From Sacculina carcini (taxonomy: Eukaryota; Arthropoda; Thecostraca; Sacculinidae): DNA of 64,000 bases. Below the pieces are notes generated by a model. The model saw only the letters and a list, made by a program, of their open reading frames with translations. It had not been told where the DNA came from and searched no databases. The first letter of the stretch is position 1, and every line of letters starts with the position of its first letter. The position numbers were made by a program, and so were the translations under genes. The stretch is taken from contig OU696570.1 of assembly GCA_916048095.2 (NCBI GenBank), forward strand, positions 14,133,520-14,197,519, given 5' to 3'. Positions 26,214 through 38,400 of the stretch are shown here, piece by piece.

Positions 26214-27188
26214 TGTGTGTGTGTGTGTGTGTGTATGTGTTAGTGTGTGTGTGCACAGCTGGCTTTTTTGCAGAAGATTAAAGACAGGAGACGGGAGAAT
26301 CAGAGTGAGGAGGTGACATTGTAAAGACCCCATGACAACAGCAATGCATCAGCAAACTTATCTCTGCCTCGTTCATTTTCTCTCTATCTCTTTCATTCGC
26401 AACACGCTCGTGAAAAAACGGCGTAATTCGTAGCAGTGAGCTGAATGAGCGACAAGAAACATGCTGATGCAGCCGCTACATAATTGAAGACGAAACAACG
26501 TTTAGCACGAAGCAATATTAGACAGGTTTCCACGCGAAAATTAAGCCGCAAGTGATCAATTTTGTCTTCAAATGTATCACATGTGTATACCAACGCACAC
26601 ACACACACATATACATATATATATATATATACATCAAAATATGCTGCTAGCGATATTCAGTGTTTGCCAAGATAATATGGTTGAAACCGCAATTTTACAA
26701 AGATATGCTAAACAAATTACAAGTTGTTCACGAAATAAACATCAAATTTACCGGTGAAAAAGAACCAGTATATACATAGATAAATATAAAAAATTTGATA
26801 TGATATTGAAACCTTACGAACTGAAGAATTCCCGCCATCGAGAAAATGTGAAGAAAGAAGTTCATGCAAAACACAGAGATAAAATTGAAAATAATTAAGG
26901 CAATATGTGAATACTATCACTCTACACACATATCTACACACATCTACACACACACACACGCACACACACACATACAAGAGTAGACAAGCATACCGTGCAC
27001 CAAAGCATACAAGAGTTCAAAGGAAACATGGAAAACAATGGTAAATCATTGTTGCTTTACGAATACGCAAATCATTCGCTTCCCAATTCAATAAGTAGAG
27101 ATATGATATGAATAAGAGATGAGTTTTACTGAAGTAAATTTCTACTTGATAAATTAACAAGTACGCTATTGATGTGAGCTATATTTAC
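24772..27188. other. Intergenic sequence
   Basis: AT-rich sequence with a TG run at 26140-26252, CA at 26597-26608, TA at 26613-26630 and CA at 26935-26975. No further exon of the gene at 27,189-27,554 could be recognised on the minus strand. Confidence 0.5.
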
Positions 27189-27554
27189 CTGTTCGGTTGC
27201 TGAAGGCTCGCCCTGTTCGTGCATCTCTTCAATGACCACTCCACTCTCCGAGCACATCACCGTGGAGTTTAACTGACGCTGGGTTGTGTGAGGCGCGCCA
27301 GCTTCACCACTATGTTCTGACTTCGTTTCCCAGTCGTCCAACTTCTGCTGCAGCGCTCTGGTGCGCCTCAAGTGGTTCAACTGGGCTTGTTGGCGATTCA
27401 AGCCACCGCCGCCGCCTTCGCCGGACGTCGCGGACTGTGCGTCGAAATCGTGCAAGTGGTCGGGCGCGCCATGTTTGTGTCCCTGCGCCAGTTCGGACGG
27501 CGTCATGTAGATGGGCTCCTCGGTTGAGTCCTGGACAGCATTCCTGGTAGTCAT
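27189..27554 (-). CDS. Coding exon of an unidentified gene
   Basis: ATG at 27554 opens 122 codons ending ATEQ at ACAG|GTAAAT, a good splice donor, so this is probably a first coding exon. Peptide features are an N-terminal EEPIYMTPSELAQG, a Gly run (GEGGGGG), and a charged helix, QAQLNHLRRTRALQQKLDDW, ETKSEHSGE. It shows strong G/C third-position use. An alternative upstream start exists at 27728 in the same frame. I do not recognise the family and saw no downstream exon. If unspliced, the frame would stop at 27126. Confidence 0.55.
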
Positions 27555-27861
27555 TGGCAGCTGTATGTGGGTGTTGACAGCGTGTTCACGCGCGGATTCA
27601 CACGACGGCTGGCGACGCGACAACAAGCAGGACTTTGAGGAGGACAATAAGGAAGGATGACAAAAACAGCACGGACGTGTCGTCGCGCTGAGTCTGACAC
27701 ATCGTCGAATGCGACACGGTTGGCTCATCTGGCAAGCAGCGCAGAGCACGAGAGCAGCAGACAGAGAAAGAGAATGAGGGGGAGGGGCGGATGATGACAC
27801 CAAAATGATGAGAAAGAGCACAAAGGGGAGAGAGCGCTTAAAATACGCCTAGTCACCGGCA

Positions 27862-27903
<42 letters not shown>

Positions 27904-29477
27904 TGTGTGTGTCAATGAGGACTGTGAAATAGCCGTTTGTGGATGAGTAGGAATGAGTACACGCAATGCACAACATTCAAGTAGGGAAGATACAAATATC
28001 ATCTAGGATAATCTAGCCACCTATCTGCACTGGAGGAGCGCTCAAGTCGGAGAGCTGAATAACAACGATGGACATTCTTGTGTGTGTTTATACATCTGTG
28101 TGTGTGTGTGTGCGTGTGTGTGTATGTGTGTGAAAATGGTGTACGTTAATATTGCACAGCGGTTGTCATCATCGATCGTGACAAAAAATGAATGATTGAG
28201 CAAGTCGACCACCTGTCATTGGAGGCCTTGAAATTGTGAACGAGCACACGTGCGCTGTTTGCGTGTTTCAATGACTCATTGTTTTTGACTACGTATGTGA
28301 ACTTATGTGACACACACACACACAAATATGTACACCTATAGACTAATTTAACGTTGGTAGCCAATTTGAAACTTACAGGTCCTTAGGAATCTAAAGATTT
28401 TCCATGTATACAATATATGAAAGTTATTGAAACGGCAATAGAAAAATGTTAAGTCAGCACAAATACCAATCATAGAACGCATAGTGAAAGCAGATAAAAA
28501 TAGTAATTAATTCTGCCCAGTGGCAGCGCCAAGGGGGGCTTGAGCCCCCCCCCACCCCAATATGTCAAGCCCAACCAAAAATCATAATCATGGACATAAA
28601 TATTTCTTACCACTGTAAATGAAAGTCCTGTAATTTTTGTTCAAGTTCGAGGACTGAATCAGTGGGGCCTAGTCCTTTATTATAATATCATGTAGTCAGC
28701 GTTCGAGTGTAGCTCTTCATGTTTCGCCAAGCCCCCTCAACTTTTTCCTTAGCCCCCCTCAGCCCCCCATCGGAAAAATCCTGGCGCCGCCACTGCTTCT
28801 ACCGGTGTAAAAATGCTGAGGAAATATACATATAATGATGAAATGTGACTTTCTGAAATATGATCTCACTTTTGGTGTGCTCTTGTGAGAAATTTACCCA
28901 ATTTCAATGTGCTATTGGAGTAAATTCAATAAGAAGCTCGAGCCAGACGAAAATCTAAGATGTACAAATATTCTGACGTCGAAATTTCTCGGCATATAGC
29001 AACAGGATTTTCGGATTGGCCGACCGTGGACAATTTAATTAGCCACGAAAAACGAGAGCTGAATTGTGTATCAGAACGAAACCCACGAAAATGTGATATC
29101 AAAGCAATTCCATTGAAAAAAAAGTAAACAAAAATCCGACAAAAAACCAGCCAAAAGGCAAAATTCATTTTCAAATCATGTGCGGTGAATGGCTGAATTA
29201 ATTTTCCATAATCAGACCGACTCAAATATCTCAATTAACAAGTTACCACATGGTAATATTACAATAAAACCACAAACACGCACAAAATATCAACCAAATA
29301 TGCCAATACAAACAATACAATACGAAAAAAAACAACATGAAACTTTTTCTATCAACACAAACCGAGCTCAAACACATAAGCGAATTCCAAACTTCCTCAC
29401 GAAAAGTTCGCCCGCAGAGGAGAACTTTTCCCATTATAACGCGTTCATGCCATCTCTACTACATATTTGACGCCAAC
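27555..29477. other. Intergenic region between TAF1C and the orphan exon
   Basis: Contains TG runs (27865-27912, 28100-28132), a CA run (28311-28325) and the hAT-type MITE at 28518-28795. The remainder is AT-rich with no recognised gene. Confidence 0.6.
28510..28803. mobile_element. hAT-type MITE (278 bp)
   Basis: Ends are CAGTGGCAGCGCCAAGGGGG and, inverted, ATCCTGGCGCCGCCACTG. The interior has facing GGGGGGCTTGAGCCCCCC and AGCCCCCCTCAGCCCCCCAT tracts. Flanking octamers ATTCTGCC and CTTCTACC match at 6 of 8 positions, consistent with an aged 8-bp duplication. Confidence 0.7.
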
Positions 29478-29835
29478 TCAGTCGTCAAATAAATCCAGAC
29501 TGAACTGTTTATAAGCCGACGCTGGAGTTGGTGGCAAAGAAGGCCGCGCTCTCGACATGTTGGACGGAGTGCGTGGTGATGACACCGACTGATTCACTTT
29601 GTCACCGCTAGGTGTCGCTACTGACGGCGCCACACTTGCGTCAGATTCGTCGCAACTGGCTTCTGCTGACGTCACACTTAGGTCACAAACACTCGACGAC
29701 AAACTGCGGCGGCGACGCGAGCTGAGAAGACGTTTTTTGGCGCGTTTCAGCGAATGCGCCGCCTGTGGTAGAGTTCTAGTAGTGGACTTGTGGCGCACGG
29801 GCGTAGCAGGGGGAGAATCCTCCGCTTCTGTCTCC
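29478..29835 (-). CDS. TAF1C: TAF1C last exon
   Basis: Starts after TTTGTCAG. It encodes ETEAEDSPPATPVRHKSTTR, a basic SLKRAKKRLLSSRRRRSLSS stretch that could act as a nuclear or nucleolar signal, and ends QFSLDLFDD and TGA. A low-complexity C-terminal tail is normal for TAF1C. Confidence 0.75.
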
Positions 29836-32800
29836 CTGACAAATGCGACGATATCATGACAGAAACATATCAATAATATATGTAGTTTTAGCGTTAGTAA
29901 TGAAACATAAAAATAAACAAAATGAAAGGCAATTTCAGCCAACGAAATTTACTTAATCAATTGCCGTCCTTGATGTTGTTTCATCTCACAGCCCATTTCG
30001 TGAGGTCTAAATTTTCTACAATTGTTTGCCAATGAATTGTTGACCTGACTTGGAAACAATTCACTTGTCACAAATAATTATCCGGTCATGAATGCTTCTT
30101 CTTCTAAATTTGGCCCATATATTAAACGGTACCGACACATGCAAAATTCACCTCGCATTGCGCTTATAAATCACACACACACACACATACACACACGTGT
30201 ATATGTGTATGAGAATATGTGTACGAAAATGTATGGTAGACTGTGGTAGGTATGGTTATATGTTTGTTGTGTATCATTGTATATGAATAGTGTTTATATG
30301 TGATTGCGCGCGCGTGTGTGTGTATGTATGTACTTGTGTCTATATAACCTGGCTTGATAGCATTATTTCCACCTGTACAAGTGAAATGTAAGCCTGTCTA
30401 TGAGCATTAGCTCGACGGGTCTTTTGCCAATTGTGATATTTATTGTTTGAACATTGTATATTTGTTTGTGGCAATACATGGTTAAATACAAATACAAAAA
30501 TACAATACACACAAACAGAAACACACATACAGGGGCGTACCATTCAGACATCATGTCGCTTATTTGAGCGCTGCTCAGTCGCGAGTTGTCTGTGTGTGTG
30601 TCGGTGTCGGAACGTGAGCCGAGCCAGCGCGTGCGCCACGTGGCGCGCCGGTTCAAACCGCTCATCTGCGCCGTATTTGTCGTGTCAATTGCCTCGCGCA
30701 CCGCATATGTCTCCGCGGGCAGACCCAGTAACGCTGACGCAGGTAAATAAATTAAATACGAGTGTAGCGATTAAGAAACTATAGATTGTCTCAAGAAGTG
30801 CATTCTTCCCCATACAAAACACACACACACCAACACACAGGCGTCCCAAAAGAAGTGTTTGCTGTTTGTTTGAGAATCTAATGTGTGAGCTGTCGCTTCA
30901 TAATTACCCGAATTTAATATTTGCACATGATTACCAGTAAATTATAACTTCCCTCGTCTTCTAATTGTACAATCATATTAATAAATAAAATTATACTCTA
31001 TATTATTATACATTATAACATAATAAAAGATTAATTACTAAATTATAACGTTCTCCATGAGCTTATATATTTTTGTTTTGAGCAAAAATTAAAATATATA
31101 TGAAAATCCACCAGATCACATTTGAAACTTACTCCTGTAATTGTCAAATTAAACATTCATAATCAGACGACAGGGGAAACTGAATGGAATGCTTGCAACA
31201 AGACACACAAACACTCCTCACATTTCAGTGGTCGGTTGAAGTCAACCTGGTTGTGGCAGGGCAGGGCGTAACGCCTCGCGTGCGCCATCTGCTGTTGTTC
31301 CAGGCGCCGACACCATGTTTCAGTTGAGCGCCGGTAGAGGGCGCTGGTATCGACACGCACGTGGTTTTTGCGCGCTTTTCGAGCAATGAGCGGGTGCGTG
31401 AAAACATCACCGTACCAGTTAGCTGACAATACCTGATACGACAACAACACATGCAGTGTGCTAATATGACACTTTCTCAGAGAAAGTCACTCAGTTTGTT
31501 TGTCTGTGTCAGCGGTTCTTAACGCCTGGGACTCGACCCAAAAACTTGGGTGGTTAACGGTTAATAGAAAATTATGATTTTTAAAACAATTATTTTGCCA
31601 CTAAAATATATAATAATTGGATATTGTAATAATTAAAAAACAGGATATCAGCTATTAGATGTCTATGCAGATCATGACCAAATTATAATCATGATTTCAT
31701 CAGGCCAATACAAAATTAAATTATCATTAAATATATCATCATTACATTTTGTGGTTTTGTGATATTATCTTGCCATATTGTTTTAGTTGAAGGTTTTCGT
31801 TATGTGCATGTGTGTGTGTGTGCATGTGTGTGTGTGTGTGTGTGCATGTGTGTGTGTGTGTGTGGGCTTGCATTTGCTGGCGTAGTGTTCCGCATTGTGT
31901 ATGTATGTCTGTGTGCGGGTGTATGTTTGCACAGTGCACTCGTTGCAAGGTGCTGACGAGGTATCAGGTGGCAGCGATGCGTTTGTTTATCAAGTGTCGT
32001 GTTGATGGGAGAGAGTGCGGTGTTGAATCTCGGCGTGAAGAGAAGTGTGTGCGAGTGCGGTGGAGATATCGTTGTGATACACATATTGTATTGTAACTGT
32101 GTAGTGTTTGTGTTGCTGACTCAGTGGAGTCCGTGTTTACATTGTGCATTTGTGTTCACCATTACTTCAATATATTCAACCACACATATAAAGCCAATTC
32201 GTACATCTCGTATGTAGACTTGGGTCGTCATGCTGGATTTGTGCACAATTTCGAGTGGCTGGCAGAAAAGGTTGAGAGCCACTTTATTTATGCAAATTAG
32301 TAGTTTAGTTGGGCGCCAATAAAACCCCTGCGGGCCTGACCTGCATTCTGTTCTTGTCGCTTGTCGCACAGGCCAGGCCGACAGTGGTGAGTTTGGCGCG
32401 AGCATCGGCCTCAACGCCGGCCAACAAAAGCGGCGACTGCAGCGCCTCTAGCGGACACTCGAGCAGCCTCGACATGGAAGTTTGACAAGGCGTCTCGTCT
32501 TGGCGCCAGTCCAGGGCCACACACTGCACATGACGGTCTGCGGTGCTGGCCACAACTACTAGTTCTCGTTGCGACCGCCAGGGGGCCGAATGTAGTAGCA
32601 ACGGCGGCTGCGGCACGCTTAGTCGCGCTCTCACCAGAGGGCGCTGCATGTAGCGCTCATCAACGCCGTTCAAATGGCGACTGCTGGTGAACAGTGTGAC
32701 TGTGTGCTGGCCCTGGCTCTGACAGACGGCGTGCAGCCGGTCTGCCGGCGAGAAACAGTGCGGACACATGCTGGTGCAGAACGACAACGACGCTGCTGCC

Positions 32801-35416
32801 ATCTACACGACAACACAAGAAATTACAACAAAAAACTGTTAGCAGCCACGTTGACACCAATGTTGAGTTAACTACATTATAAAAGAGGTATTTAATGAAT
32901 AGTCTTAAGCGTAATATTGGCAAGGATAACTTGGATAGAAAAAGTTGGGTGGTTTGAAGTGAGAACAATCAAAGGGGGCACAATAGACACCTTAGACAAG
33001 GTAGACGAGAGTGGTTAAGCATACTGAACAGTATAATTTCCCAAATAAGTGTGTCGATATTTGGAATAGACTGAAAAATAGTGGAATCAATCAGTTTTGG
33101 TCACCTTAAGCATAGACTAGACAAAAACAGTGGGTTTGGAGACAGGAAAGTCTGATCCTTGCTTATCTCGTGTACACTACAACTAGTGAGTACAACTAGT
33201 GAGTACAACTAGTGAGTACAGCTAATGAGTACTACTAGTGAGTACAACTAGTGAGTACAACTAGTGAGTACAACTAGTGAGTACAACTAAGTGAGTACAA
33301 CTAGTGAGTACAACTAGTGAGTACAACTAGTGAGTACAACTAGTGAGTACAACTAGTGAGTACAACTAGTGAGTACTACTAGTGAGTACAACTAGTGAGT
33401 AGAGCTAGTGAGTACAACTAGTGAGTACAACTAGTGAGTACAACTAGTGAGTACAACTAGTGAGTACAACTAGTGAGTACAACTAGTGAGAACAACTAGT
33501 GAGTACAACTAGTGAGTACAACTAGTGAGTACAACTAGTGAGTACAACTAGTGAGTACAACTAGTGAGTACAACTAGTGAGTACAACTAGTGAGTACAAC
33601 TAGTGAGTACAACTAGTGAGTACAACTAGTGAGTAGAGCTAGTGAGTACAACTAGTGAGTACAACTAGTGAGTACAACTAGTGAGTACAACTAGTGAGTA
33701 CAACTAGGTGAATACAACTAGTGAGTACAACTAGTGAGTACAACTAGTGAGTACAACTAGTGAGTACAACTAGTGAGTACAACTAGTGAGTACAACTAGT
33801 GAGTACAACTAGTGAGTACAACTAGTGAGTACAACTAGTGAGTACAACTAGTGAGTACAACTAGTGAGTACAACTAGTGAGAACAACTAGTGAGTACAAC
33901 CAGTGAGTACTACTAGTGAATACACAATACAATCGCCAATACGCACTCTATCGTCGAGTGTGTAGATGGAGTCACGTGTTGCCACGTGAAACACGTGCGG
34001 TGAGTGACACGTGGCAGTCAGGCCGTACCAATCAATCGCGCGACCACCGGGCGCAGCTATTTGCACGTCATACACACACCGACTAAGAAAACACACACAC
34101 GCACACAGACACACATACACAAACACACTTGTAGAAGAGAAGCAATAGAGAAGGGGGCATAACAGCAATAATACATTTCAAGTATATATAGAATCTGCAA
34201 GACTTTTGAGGTCAGACAAGCCTGTTCGTTGCCCTCTCCCCAAACTTTTACACTTCTTCAATATCTCATCTTCACCGAATGAGGTTTTTTGTTTAGTTCT
34301 CATCCGCCCTCCACAAGCATTATTGTCTTCTTCAGACTAATTTCACTCCCAATTTGCTTCCACTTTTCTACTGTATTCTTGATTTAGATAATTTACAGTA
34401 TTATGTTTAAATGTATTACATTTTCTCTACTAACATCCCTTCTACTGTGTACCCTGTACACTCTCTCCACCTGACATTATTTAAACTGTAAGTTAACTAC
34501 ACCTAACAGCTCGGGCCTAGCTCACCTCCTGCATAACGCAACTCGCTGAGTGGACATTCACAGTCGAGTTCACTAACCGCGTGTGCAGATCGCGCAGCCG
34601 CACACGTCCGTCCGTGCCCGCAGTCAACCAACGACTGACGTCCATTGGGTGACACAACACCGACGACAGCGCCACCTTTCCGCGCGAGTCGTCACTACAA
34701 GTTTCCACTGAATCCATCAGTGAAATAGATGGCGATGTGGAGTCTATAGATGCTTGACTCAATGCAATTGCAATGTCAATGCAACTGCGTTTACTCGTGT
34801 TATTGCTGGTGTTTGATAGACTGTTGTCTACGCTTTTCTCGGCATCGGCTTCGGAAACTTGGTAAATACTGGCCGAATAAAGATAACGCACAGCAAACCT
34901 GGCTACAAAACGTAAACGCACACAAACACGAACACGAACAAGTAAATGAGAAAGATACACAAGTAACAGCAACATTTCAATGGGCCAAAGGTCCAATTGT
35001 GATTATTTACAATTATAACTGTAATTAATAAAAAAATATACGCCTACATAAGTACACACAGATGGCTGAAACACACACTTCGACCAGGCATGGCATACAT
35101 ACCAACAGACAGACACACACATGCGTCTACGATTAAAAACATATTTATATTTGTCAATGTTGGCTGAATCAATGTCGTTCACGGCGGAAAAGATACCCGA
35201 ATCATCGGCGTGGTCAACGGCGTGTGTTTGATGAACGGCGCCGCCGCTGCTGCTGTGAGAATGTTCTAGAAGCTGAGACTGTGGCTCCGCTTCGACGACC
35301 GAGTTGTCATCAGTGAAGGCGGTGCTGTTATCACCTGGCCCCGGGTCGTTGAGCTGCGCCCTGCCTGATCCGCTGTTGTCTAGGGGGATATCAGGCAATC
35401 GGGTTACAGCTGTGTG

Positions 35417-35450
<34 letters not shown>

Positions 35451-38400
35451 ACACGCATACACACACATACACACACACGCATACACACACAGACAGGCAT
35501 ACATACACAAGCACACACACTCATACACATACACACACGCATACATATACATACATACACACATACACACACGCATACATACACATACACACACGCATTC
35601 ATATACATACACACATATACACACACATACATACACATACACACACGCATACATATACATACACACATAGACACACGCAAACATACACATACACACAGGC
35701 ATAACATACACAACACATGATTATATCCCTTGCGGTTGACAATTGTGGTGGTGCTGTTTAACTTGTTGTTGAGTAAATATAATTAAACATTAATTGCTGT
35801 ACAAATTGCATTGACATTAAGCAAAACATTATATCAACAAGAAGTATGTTTTAAATTTTAATTACTCGTCAGAGTGTTCAGTTTTTGTTGGTGAGTTTGG
35901 ATTGAGAAACGGTTAGAAACACACACAAACGACCAGTAATACATTGACACGCAGTCATAAAACAGTACCTATAACGTCGCCGTACGGTCGAACCAGGTAC
36001 TTTTGTCTGTGCATCACTGATAAACACCCGCCACTGTACAACCAATTGTGCATCTACAAAAGACAAACACACACACACACATACACACAAACATACAAGT
36101 TTACTACATTTTCCGTTAAAATTGATTTATCGCATTTTCGTAGTTTGAGACTTTTTAGTGATGGGCAGTGAAAACTGTTCTTATTTATTTATTTATAGTT
36201 GTGTTATATTTGTGTTATATTTGTGTTATATTTGTGTTATAATTGTGTTATAGTTGTGTTATATTTGTGTTATATTTGTGTTATAGTTGTGTTATATTTG
36301 TGTTATAGTTGTGTTATAGTTGTGTTATAGTTGTGTTATAATTGTGTTATAGTTGTGTTATAGTTGTGTTATATTTGTGTTATAGTTGTGTTATAATTGT
36401 GTTATAATTGTGTTATAATTGTGTTATAATTGTGTTATAGTTGTGTTATAGTTGTGTCATATTTGTGTTATAGTTGTGTTATAGTTGTGTTATATTTGTG
36501 TTATAGTTGTGTTATAGTTGTGTTATAGTTGTGTTATCTTTTTGTTATAGTTGTGTTATAGTTGTGTTATATTTGTGTTATAGTTGTGTTGTAGTTGTAT
36601 TTTAGTTGTGTTATAGTTGTGTTATAGTTGTGTTATAATTGTGTTATAATTGTGTTATAATTGTGTTATAGTTGTGTTATAATTGTGTTATAGTTGTGTT
36701 ATAATTGTGTTATATTTGTGTTATACTTGTGTTATATTTGTGTTATAGTTGTGTTATAGTTGTGTTATATTTGTGTTATACTTGTGTTATATTTGTGTTA
36801 TAGTTGTGTTATAGTTGTGTCATATTTGTGTCATATTTGTGTTATAGTTGTGTTGTAGTTGTGTTATAGTTGTTATATTTGTGTTATAGTTGTATTATAG
36901 TTGTGTTATAGTTGTGTTATAGTTGTGTTATAGTTGTGTTATAGTTGTATTATAGTTGTGTTATAGTTGTGTTGTAATTGTGTTGTAGTTGTGTTGTAGT
37001 TGTGTTATAGTTGTATTATAGTTGTGTTATAGTTGTGTTATAGTTGTGTTATAGTTGTATTATAGTTGTGTTATAGTTGTGTTATAGTTGTGTTATAGTT
37101 GTGTTATAGTTGTGTCCGTAAGAGGTATCGACCGCGTAGCAAACTGTACCAAAATGCCAAGTGAATAATCTTAAACTATGCATCCACAAACACCTCCATA
37201 TTTTCACAGCACGCGCAAGAAACACGCATGAGCCTCACCGAGTCCCAGCCAGTGAAGATGGGGTTCTTGATCAGGAACTTGGACATGTTGCTGACACAGC
37301 TGAACAAGCCGGTCAGAGGTTGGACCCCGGACGCTGAGTTCTTCAACATCTCCAATTGTTCGGCCATCCTTGCTGCCGACATATATCCTCATCAAGTTCA
37401 TATATTTGCTCTCCATGTCGTCGTTCCCAAATAGCAAACTAACTGTAATTATAAATTTATGCCTGGCGTATCGAGAAAATAGGTATCACGTGAATTTAAT
37501 GTATGTAGATTTATTGTTGGGAGAGCCGACATTTGAATTTAACGGAATTGGATTGATGAGAATTGTTGAGACACTAACATTATCACTTTTGATAATCACA
37601 TTATATAATGACAGCAATAAAACAATGTTGTGTGCAAGTGAGGATAACAAAGACAGCCTAACAATTTCAGAATGTCGAAACAAATATAATTATTTTAATC
37701 GAATGTAACGCAAATGTGAGGTGAATGTATAAAACATAATTAGTATAATAAATGTAGCAAATAAATAATCTAAATCTAATAAATGAACAAATAAATCATA
37801 AAAATATATGTGACACATTTCCACCGTTGCAGAGACGATAAAAACGCCCTATAAAAACACTGCCACAACACACAAAATCGACAAAACTCAAAACTCAAAA
37901 CTCAAAACAGATCACAAAACTCACCTTTCCCTTTGGACAATTTGTAGACGGCTTGAGATGAATTATTAATGCAATGATAGGCGTGTACATTGCTGTAGAC
38001 CGGGTCATGAGGTCTTGCTGTAACACACACACACACACACGCACATACACCCACGTAGCCAAAAACCCGCATACACACGACAGCTCATAACTTCATCCAA
38101 AGTAGCATATTAAAATTAAAGTCAAACAACCAATTGAGAAAAAACACTCACAAAAACTTGTTTTAAAAATATAAAAATAGGTAGTTAACAAATTTTTTGG
38201 GGAAAACTATTTGGTCCATGAAAACTCCAACAAAAATTTCAGAAACATTGAAACGTTTATATTTGAAAAACAATTAAGAATGAGCCAGCACCTGTTACCT
38301 GCGGGAATTTCGCCGAGCAACAAAGGAACCGTACAAGCCTGATATTGAGAACCGCATCTTCGATCACTCGAACATCCAAAGAAGTGATCTGAACTTGCCG

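Noticed and set aside
28926-29234. 102-codon minus-strand frame
   Set aside because: No family resemblance, no splice logic and an AT-rich composition; treated as chance.
31508-31620. Possible hAT end (CAGCGGTTCTTAACGCCTGG)
   Set aside because: Resembles a Charlie-like terminus, but no matching inverted end or target duplication was found nearby.
35003-35716. 237-codon frame as one exon
   Set aside because: Only the middle (about 35131-35372, possibly to 35409) is exon-like; both ends are Cys/Val translation of CA repeats.
37176-37382. Alternative frame through TAF1C exon 3 with strong G/C third positions (AEQLEMLKNSASGVQPLTGL, FSCVSNMSKFLIKNPIFTGW)
   Set aside because: It looks protein-like, but it has an in-frame stop just upstream, lacks a good acceptor and does not fit the phases of exons 2 and 4. 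It could still indicate a frameshifted fragment of another gene, so it deserves a protein search.
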